Made by a program: the position numbers and the translations under genes. Under the pieces are notes generated by a model that was given only the letters and a program-made list of their open reading frames with translations, did no database searches and was not told the DNA's origin. Below, piece by piece: positions 1 to 4,138 of a DNA stretch of 6,190 nt. The number at the start of each line of letters is the position of its first letter. Position 1 is the stretch's first letter. The DNA is taken from contig CAKUFS010000054.1 in assembly GCA_934648845.1 (NCBI GenBank), forward strand, positions 1 to 6,190, written 5' to 3'. Source of the stretch: an uncultured Eggerthellaceae bacterium (lineage in GTDB: Bacteria; Actinomycetota; Coriobacteriia; Coriobacteriales; Eggerthellaceae).

Positions 1-80
1 TGCTCAACGCCCTGAAGCTGACGGGGAAAAAGCTGGAGGAGGTCCGGGTGGTCACCAGCGGCGCGGGCGCAGCGGGCGAG
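1..80 (+). pseudogene. Malic enzyme fragment, interior piece truncated at the NAD(P)-binding glycine motif
   Basis: Reading from base 3, the first codons give LNALKLTGKKLEEV followed by RVVTSGAGAAG. From memory of the family, this matches the start of the NAD(P)-binding domain of bacterial malic enzymes (oxidative decarboxylation of malate to pyruvate), where the GAGAAG glycine motif is normally followed by an IA... helix and some 200 further residues. Here the match stops right after GAGAAG. The next codons (EDATPPAAANN) do not resemble the family, and neither other forward frame resumes it, so a simple frameshift does not explain the loss. The frame has no stop and runs on into the flavoprotein that begins at 129. 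The 5' part lies outside the window. Without the rest of its nucleotide-binding domain the enzyme should be inactive. A rearrangement remnant, a real gene fusion or an assembly join are all possible. Confidence 0.7.
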
Positions 81-128
81 GACGCGACACCACCCGCCGC
101 GGCGAATAACGAACGAGAAAGAGCTCGA

Positions 129-1808
129 ATGGATACCGAAATACATACAAAAGTCCTGGTCGTAGGATCGGGTATCGCAGGAACATGCGCTGCATTGAGC
201 GCGGTAGAGGCACTCGACAAGAACGGGAATAAGGCAGCGGTCAACTGCAGCGAAGGCGCAAGTGCTGCCGGCGCAGCTCCTGTCATGCTGGCTTGCAAAG
301 GACCGCTCTTCTCGGGCTCGAGCTTCTTCGAGGGAACATGGGGGCTGGGACTGATCGCCCCCGATGGCACAGACGACGAAGAAGACCTGGTCCGAACCAT
401 CCTGCGTGTAGGATGCGAGGCTGCAAACGAAGATATGGTGCGCAGCTTTGTAACGGGAATCCTCCCTTCGATCAAGCGCCTGGAATCATGGGGCGTCACT
501 CTGAAGCAAGCCACGCAAGGTGCCTCTGACCAGCGCGAATACATCCCCTGCTTTGACCATAAGCATCGCGCGTGGCGCGGTATCGAGCGCGAACCCTACG
601 TGAACGCCATAGGGCAGCGCATTGCTAACGCTGGCATTTGCGTAAACGAGGGCTGGGAGCTTCTGGATATCGACCCAAAATCCCGCATTGCCACCTTCTT
701 CGCCGCCAGCAATTTGTTGACAAATTACCCCACCTTTTGTCAACAATTCGTGCGCGTGCGCTACGATGCGCTGGTGCTGTGCACAGGTGGCGCAAGCTCG
801 CTGTACCCGCGCCACTTAACGCAAGACGATTGCTGCGCTACCGTGCAAGGCCTTGCCGAGCAAGTTGGATGCCACTTGACGAACATGGCGTTCCTGCAAT
901 TTATGCCAGGCATTGTTTCCCCTGTTCATGGAATTGTTTTCAATGAGAAGACGTTCCGCTACATGGCGCTTGACAACGCAACGGTCGAAGAATTGGGCAG
1001 CACACAGGAAGTGCAACGCCTTCTGGATATGCGCAGCGGATACGGCCCCTTTACCAGCCGCCTGGATTCGTGCGCGATAGATTTCGCCATCCATCGTGCG
1101 GGAAAAGATGGCCTGGTTTTCACGCCGCATTTCGGAAACGAAGACGAGCTGCCCGAGTTCGTGCGCACCTATCAAACGTGGCTGGAAACCGTGGCGGGCG
1201 TGACAGCGGAAACACCCCTGCGCGTGGCGATGTATGCGCACGCGAACAATGGAGGACTGGTCATTGACCAGCACGGATGCACAACGGTTTCGGGGATTTT
1301 TGCAGCAGGCGAATGCACCGGCGGCATGCACGGCGCTGATCGCCTGGGCGGCCTTTCCAGCGCAAACGGCCTGGTTTTTGGCATGCGCGCAGGAGAAAGC
1401 GCCGCGGAGTTTGCGCTTACGGAAGGCACTGCGGATGCCCCAGGCGCAACGGGTGAAGAGGCCGTGAGCGCGGCGAATCCTCAGAGCACCGCAACCCCTT
1501 CGCCAAAAGCAACCCTTTCTGCCTGGATGAACCTCGCATCAACGCAGGCAGAACGCATCGAGAAAGAACTTTCGACCATAATGGACGAATCGTGCGGAAT
1601 CGTGCGTGAAAAAGCGCAGGTCGAACACGCATTGCAAGAAATCGATGCGCTTTCCGAACAACTTGCCGGCAGTTCTACGGAATCAAGCGACGCCGCAGCC
1701 ATTGCCGCAACGCGCACCACGCAACTTCGCCTGGCAACGGCGCGCACCATGGTGACTGACATCCTGCACCAGCCAAAAAGCCGCGGCTCCCACTGTTGGA
1801 GCGCGTAA
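129..1808 (+). CDS. FAD-dependent oxidoreductase, fumarate reductase / L-aspartate oxidase flavoprotein family
   Basis: The 559-residue product is a soluble flavoprotein of the FAD_binding_2 / succinate dehydrogenase flavoprotein family. Residues 9-18 (VLVVGSGIAG) form the dinucleotide-binding fold for FAD. Residues 365-383 carry R365, H371 and the GGLVID strand. IFAAGE followed by HGADR (401-405) is the second FAD and active-site signature, with R405 matching the substrate-binding arginine of fumarate reductases. Residues about 460-559 are a helical C-terminal domain of succinate-dehydrogenase type (GIVR near 490, SRGSH near the end), joined by an Ala/Thr/Pro-rich linker at about 428-458. 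The family's QFHP motif reads QFMP, so M259 replaces a usual substrate-contacting histidine. The protein stops at SRGSHCWSA, without the Arg-Asp tail common in the family. Residues 196-206 come from an inserted palindrome. No Tat signal or membrane segment is present, so it is probably cytoplasmic. ATG 129 was chosen because homologous sequence starts there and a GAGAAAGAG stretch lies just upstream; the frame remains open back to base 3. Fumarate reductase, aspartate oxidase or another substrate cannot be settled. Confidence 0.85.
   Translation: MDTEIHTKVLVVGSGIAGTCAALSAVEALDKNGNKAAVNCSEGASAAGAAPVMLACKGPLFSGSSFFEGTWGLGLIAPDGTDDEEDLVRTILRVGCEAANEDMVRSFVTGILPSIKRLESWGVTLKQATQGASDQREYIPCFDHKHRAWRGIEREPYVNAIGQRIANAGICVNEGWELLDIDPKSRIATFFAASNLLTNYPTFCQQFVRVRYDALVLCTGGASSLYPRHLTQDDCCATVQGLAEQVGCHLTNMAFLQFMPGIVSPVHGIVFNEKTFRYMALDNATVEELGSTQEVQRLLDMRSGYGPFTSRLDSCAIDFAIHRAGKDGLVFTPHFGNEDELPEFVRTYQTWLETVAGVTAETPLRVAMYAHANNGGLVIDQHGCTTVSGIFAAGECTGGMHGADRLGGLSSANGLVFGMRAGESAAEFALTEGTADAPGATGEEAVSAANPQSTATPSPKATLSAWMNLASTQAERIEKELSTIMDESCGIVREKAQVEHALQEIDALSEQLAGSSTESSDAAAIAATRTTQLRLATARTMVTDILHQPKSRGSHCWSA
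714..746. repeat. Perfect 33-bp palindromic element inserted in frame in the flavoprotein gene
   Basis: The arms TTGTTGACAAA (714-724) and TTTGTCAACAA (736-746) are perfect inverse complements around the 11-nt centre TTACCCCACCT. The element is 33 bp, exactly 11 codons, and reads LLTNYPTFCQQ with no stop (flavoprotein residues 196-206). It falls between two strand-like stretches (IATFFAAS and VRVRYDALVLCTGG), probably a surface loop. The same unit occurs inverted at 2270-2313; identity between the copies covers 36 bp (713-748). It is more AT-rich than the gene around it. Confidence 0.85.
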
Positions 1809-1817
1809 AAACGCGTT

Positions 1818-1850
1818 GATGTTAAAAAGGGACGGAGTCTTTTTAACATC
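1818..1850. repeat. Perfect palindrome with 11-bp arms and 11-nt centre after the flavoprotein gene
   Basis: GATGTTAAAAA (1818-1828) and TTTTTAACATC (1840-1850) are perfect inverse complements around the centre GGGACGGAGTC. The palindrome starts 9 bases after the flavoprotein stop codon. Its geometry (11-11-11) equals that of the element at 714-746, though the sequence differs. The stem is AT-rich and lacks a GC base followed by a separate U-run, so it is not a standard intrinsic terminator, but a hairpin here could still protect or end transcripts from either side. Confidence 0.8.
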
Positions 1851-1875
1851 ACGCTTTAGCATCGCGCTTGAATCG

Positions 1876-1999
1876 ATGATAAAAACGACCCGCTTTTCTG
1901 TGGGTTTGCCGCGACTAACTTTTTTACAACCTGGGAAAATACTGACTATTTACAATTCTCAAGAAGAAAATCCACAGAAAAGTGGGTCGTTTTTATCAT
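1876..1999. repeat. MITE-like 124-bp element with 28-bp terminal inverted repeats
   Basis: The left end (1876-1903, beginning ATGATAAAAACGACCC) and the right end (1972-1999, ending GGGTCGTTTTTATCAT) are inverse complements at 27 of 28 positions; the one difference is G1891 against T1984 (A in the complement). Three more paired bases lie inward after one further mismatch. The roughly 68-bp interior is AT-rich, has two direct TTTACAA words (1923-1929, 1949-1955) and encodes nothing recognisable. No clear target-site duplication is visible beyond what the palindromic ends make ambiguous. It looks like a non-autonomous miniature element or a large palindromic repeat; a structured RNA is an alternative. 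Confidence 0.7.
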
Positions 2000-2029
2000 G
2001 CCGCCCACCCTTCGGGAAGCCCCAAGAGG

Positions 2030-2143
2030 CGCCTGTCGGCAAGGGTCGAGCCGAACTGCGACGCTTTGGATAAGCTGGGCGATCTCAGAGCAAGAAGAAG
2101 CATTATCCAAGTGGTGTCGTGAGGCAGGCCCTGCCGGCAGGCG
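2030..2143. repeat. Imperfect inverted-repeat region, possible hairpin
   Basis: An outer pair, CGCCTGTCGGCAAGG (2030-2044) against CCCTGCCGGCAGGCG (2129-2143), matches at 13 of 15 positions. An inner pair, TTGGATAA (2066-2073) against TTATCCAA (2103-2110), is perfect. Nested in this order they could fold into a long interrupted stem with a 29-nt loop. The segment follows the MITE-like element directly and is much more GC-rich. It could be a decayed element, a structured RNA or a terminator-like structure for the convergent genes; nothing seen decides between these. Confidence 0.4.
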
Positions 2144-2269
2144 TCCCGGATTGCGAACGAAAGAAGACGTGCACGATTCCCGCGTCCCTTCCCCATGCGC
2201 GCGAATCGCCAACAACCTACCCGTATCGCTAGGCGGCGCATCCCGAGATTCACCGCTTGATTTCGCGTC

Positions 2270-2313
2270 AATTGTTGACAAAAGGTGGGGTAATTTGTCA
2301 ATTTGTCAACAAA
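2270..2313. repeat. Second, inverted copy of the 36-bp palindromic repeat with an 8-bp duplication
   Basis: Bases 2270-2301 match the reverse complement of the repeat inside the flavoprotein gene exactly. The right arm is then interrupted by an extra TTTGTCAA (2294-2301 repeated at 2302-2309) before the ending CAAA. Apart from this 8-bp tandem duplication the 36-bp unit is identical. Arms TTGTTGACAAA (2272-2282) and TTTGTCAACAA (2302-2312) remain perfect. It lies 4 bases beyond the last stop codon of the minus-strand operon (2318-2320), so it may be transcribed as that operon's 3' end. Confidence 0.85.
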
Positions 2314-2317
2314 CGGT

Positions 2318-2644
2318 CTAGAAGCCGGCAAAGTGAGCGGCGGCGAAGCAGAGCGCAACAATACCCGCCGCAAGCGCGTACAATCCCATTGAGCGCTCGT
2401 GGTTTTCGCGATACATACCCCAGCACAGACCCGCAAAAACAGCAAGCATCACAGCCGTGGGAGCTGTAAAACTTCTGCCAGTAACCAGGTCAAGCAACAG
2501 AAGAACCAACCACACCACCAATGCCAGGGCAAGCGCGGTTACCGCAGGGCGCATCCTTGCGCCGTCTTCGCGGTTAAGCTCGCCCATTTCCTGGCGCACC
2601 GCTTGAAGCTCCGCTAAGCGTTCCTCTTCTTTATATGCACGCAT
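2318..2644 (-). CDS. Small three-helix membrane protein of unknown function
   Basis: I do not recognise the family of this 108-residue protein. Residues 1-28 form a charged, probably helical N-terminus rich in Glu and Arg. Three hydrophobic segments follow at about 33-54 (ALALALVVWLVLLLL), 60-78 and 86-106, so it should be an inner-membrane protein. Arg/Glu-rich loops lie between segments two and three (RENHERS). ATG 2644 is supported by AGAAGGA about 8 bases upstream, inside the end of the preceding small reading frame, which suggests translational coupling. It is the last gene of the minus-strand run that contains hypF-hypC-hypD, so it is probably co-transcribed with them, but nothing in its sequence ties it to hydrogenase maturation. 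Membrane anchoring or an unrelated housekeeping role are equally open. Confidence 0.7.
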   Translation of the reverse strand: MRAYKEEERLAELQAVRQEMGELNREDGARMRPAVTALALALVVWLVLLLLDLVTGRSFTAPTAVMLAVFAGLCWGMYRENHERSMGLYALAAGIVALCFAAAHFAGF

Positions 2645-2647
2645 GCC

Positions 2648-2752
2648 TTAGTCCTTCTTGCGACAAAACGCCTTGACCGAAAAAGCCCACGGCAGCACAA
2701 AACCCGCCGCCGCAGACACTAAACAAGCCGGCAAAAGCCCTACAAGCGCCAA
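2648..2752 (-). CDS. Possible 34-residue single-pass membrane peptide
   Basis: Between hypD and the 108-residue gene, an open frame starting at TTG 2752 encodes a 34-residue peptide. It has a continuous hydrophobic core (ALVGLLPACLVSAAAGFVLP) and a positively charged tail (CRKKD), as expected of a one-helix membrane peptide with its C-terminus inside. A weak AAGG lies about 10 bases before the TTG. The frame is the same as that of hypD, whose TAA stop is at 2765-2767, and it ends 3 bases before the ATG of the next gene, whose ribosome binding site lies within it. The hydrophobic pattern and tight packing argue for a real gene; the short length and TTG start argue for caution. An untranslated spacer or a remnant of a larger membrane-protein gene are alternatives. 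Confidence 0.4.
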   Translation of the reverse strand: MALVGLLPACLVSAAAGFVLPWAFSVKAFCRKKD

Positions 2753-2764
2753 CCGTCCGGAGCC

Positions 2765-3859
2765 TTAGTAATACCGATAATACGCCGCGCAGCTACCCTC
2801 GGAGGAAACCATGCAGGGACCAACGGGGTTTTCCGGCGAGCAAACCTTGCGGAAAAGCGGGCATTCGTTTGGCGCCATAATGCCGCGCAACACATCGCCG
2901 CAGCGGCACCCCTTGGGGCTTTGCGTGGGTTCAACGGTGGGCTGGAACCGTTTCATGGCGTCGAATTGGGCGAATTCGGGTCGAATCACGTAGCCCGAAC
3001 CAGGAATATCTCCTAAGCCGCGCCACGTGGCTGTGCACGTGTCGAACACCTCATCGATAACCGCGCGCGCAACTGGATTGCCCTCGGGCATAACACCACG
3101 TGCGTAGGCAATCTCAATCTCCGCACGTCCTTCGTGAAGCTGGCGCATGATCATGGCAACGCATTGCAGCACGTCAAGCGGCTCAAAACCTGAAATCACA
3201 CCAGGAATGCCATATTTTTCCGCAAGGAACTTATACGGCTCAACGCCGATGATCGTGCTCACGTGACCAGGCAAAATAAGCGCATCAACCTTCAACTGCG
3301 GATCGGCGATAATCGCCTCCAGCGCGCCCGGCATGTTCTTATGCGCCGCGAAAACCGTGAAGTTCTTCAAGCCAAGAGCTGCCGCACGCTTGATTGCCAT
3401 GGCAACAAGCGGCGTGGTGGTCTCAAAGCCAACACCTACAAAAATGACTTGTCTATCAGGGTTTTCTTGCGCAATGGTCAGCGCATCAAGCGGCGAATAC
3501 ACAATGCGCACGTCGCGCCCGGCAGCTTGTTCGGCAAGAAGCGAAGACGTGGAACCCGGAACGCGCGTCATATCGCCAAACGTGGTGATAATGACATTGG
3601 GAACGCGCGAAAGCGCAATAACGGCATCGATGTCTTTGTTATGCGTCACGCACACCGGACACCCCGGGCCCGAACTCAAACGCACGCCTTCGGGCATCAA
3701 ATCACGTAAGCCGTTTCGTGCGATGGCAACCGTATGAGTGCCACACACTTCCATGAGATTCGCCTGTTCAGGAGCCCATTTTTCAATAGTCTCCACCAGG
3801 CCCTTCGCCAATTCCGGGTCTTTGAAGTCCTTTGCGCGTACCGAAAGATCAACGGTCAT
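2765..3859 (-). CDS. hypD: [NiFe]-hydrogenase maturation protein HypD
   Basis: HypD is the Fe-S scaffold that, with HypC, holds the Fe(CN)2CO unit during assembly of the [NiFe] active site in the cytoplasm. The 364-residue length is normal. Family signatures are plain: CGTHT with C39, GPGCPVC (64-70) with C67 and C70, the GFETTTP segment in the middle, and a C-terminal cysteine cluster (CRCGD, ECPLF, VCSPEN, PCMVSSEGSC) of the kind that binds the 4Fe-4S cluster. The ATG at 3857-3859 overlaps the hypC stop codon by one base (TAATG arrangement), so the two are translationally coupled; hypC and hypD products act as a 1:1 complex. A purine-rich GAGGATGGG lies upstream within hypC. hypE, a frequent downstream neighbour, is absent; small membrane-protein frames follow instead. 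The protein appears intact with no missing key cysteine. Confidence 0.97.
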   Translation of the reverse strand: MTVDLSVRAKDFKDPELAKGLVETIEKWAPEQANLMEVCGTHTVAIARNGLRDLMPEGVRLSSGPGCPVCVTHNKDIDAVIALSRVPNVIITTFGDMTRVPGSTSSLLAEQAAGRDVRIVYSPLDALTIAQENPDRQVIFVGVGFETTTPLVAMAIKRAAALGLKNFTVFAAHKNMPGALEAIIADPQLKVDALILPGHVSTIIGVEPYKFLAEKYGIPGVISGFEPLDVLQCVAMIMRQLHEGRAEIEIAYARGVMPEGNPVARAVIDEVFDTCTATWRGLGDIPGSGYVIRPEFAQFDAMKRFQPTVEPTQSPKGCRCGDVLRGIMAPNECPLFRKVCSPENPVGPCMVSSEGSCAAYYRYY

Positions 3860-4098
3860 TACATCAGCCCATCCTCACCCGCAAGTTCAGGGAATTCCTT
3901 GATCAGGTCGAGCGTTTCTTGCGCATATTGCTCGTCAACTACCTCGATGGCAAATCCAGCGTGCACCAAAACGTAATCGCCCACCTGCGCCTGCGGTGTT
4001 AGATCCAGCGAAATCTCGCGCGTAACACCCAACACGTCCACAGTGGCCATGCGGTCTTCATTGAGAGAAGCTATTTTCATGGGAATTGCAAGGCACAT
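3859..4098 (-). CDS. hypC: [NiFe]-hydrogenase maturation chaperone HypC
   Basis: HypC (HypC/HybG/HupF family) is the small chaperone that carries the iron unit with HypD and delivers it to the hydrogenase large-subunit precursor. The 79-residue protein begins MCLAIPMKI, the family hallmark; C2 is the essential iron-binding cysteine exposed after removal of Met1. The rest (VDVLGVTREISLDLTP, VGDYVLVHAGFAIEVVDE) follows the small beta-barrel and C-terminal helix of the family. The ATG at 4096-4098 has a strong AAGGAG (4105-4110 on this strand) 6 bases upstream. It follows hypF by 40 bases and overlaps hypD by one base. All features are normal. Which hydrogenase it serves cannot be told here because no structural subunit is in the window. 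Confidence 0.97.
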   Translation of the reverse strand: MCLAIPMKIASLNEDRMATVDVLGVTREISLDLTPQAQVGDYVLVHAGFAIEVVDEQYAQETLDLIKEFPELAGEDGLM

Positions 4099-4138
4099 GA
4101 GCTGCTCCTTCGTTATCTTCGTAGTTCTTCACTCTGCT

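Larger units (their letters stand above)
1809..2317. other. Intergenic region between convergent genes, rich in palindromes
   Basis: This 509-bp stretch lies between the stop codons of the flavoprotein gene (+) and the 108-residue membrane protein gene (-). I see no convincing gene in it: the open frames that cross it on both strands run through palindromes and resemble no family I recognise. It holds, in order, a perfect 11-bp-arm palindrome (1818-1850), a MITE-like inverted-repeat element (1876-1999), an imperfect inverted-repeat region (2030-2143), an ordinary-looking stretch (2144-2269) where I see nothing, and the second copy of the 36-bp repeat (2270-2313). No tRNA and no classic GC-stem/U-run terminator was found. 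Confidence 0.7.

Noticed and set aside
48..128. GTG 48 as the start of the flavoprotein
   Set aside because: Codons 48-77 belong to the malic enzyme match and no ribosome binding site fits; ATG 129 starts exactly where flavoprotein homology begins.
1802..1850. A classic intrinsic terminator after the flavoprotein gene
   Set aside because: Neither the small CGCG hairpin nor the AT-rich palindrome has a GC stem followed by a distinct U-run, so I list only the palindrome as a repeat.
1816..2073. An 85-codon plus-strand frame in the intergenic region
   Set aside because: It runs through the palindrome and both ends of the MITE-like element; the repeated MIKTT.FSV peptide on both strands comes from the inverted repeats, not from a gene.
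711..2313. CRISPR array or site-specific invertible segment bounded by the two 36-bp copies
   Set aside because: There are only two copies, in opposite orientation 1.5 kb apart, with no regular spacers, and no recombinase gene or promoter within the segment suggests a switch.
1946..2445. Minus-strand open frames of 111 and 149 codons between the two convergent genes
   Set aside because: They cross repeats, overlap the end of the 108-residue gene in another frame, and show no recognisable domain or good ribosome binding site.
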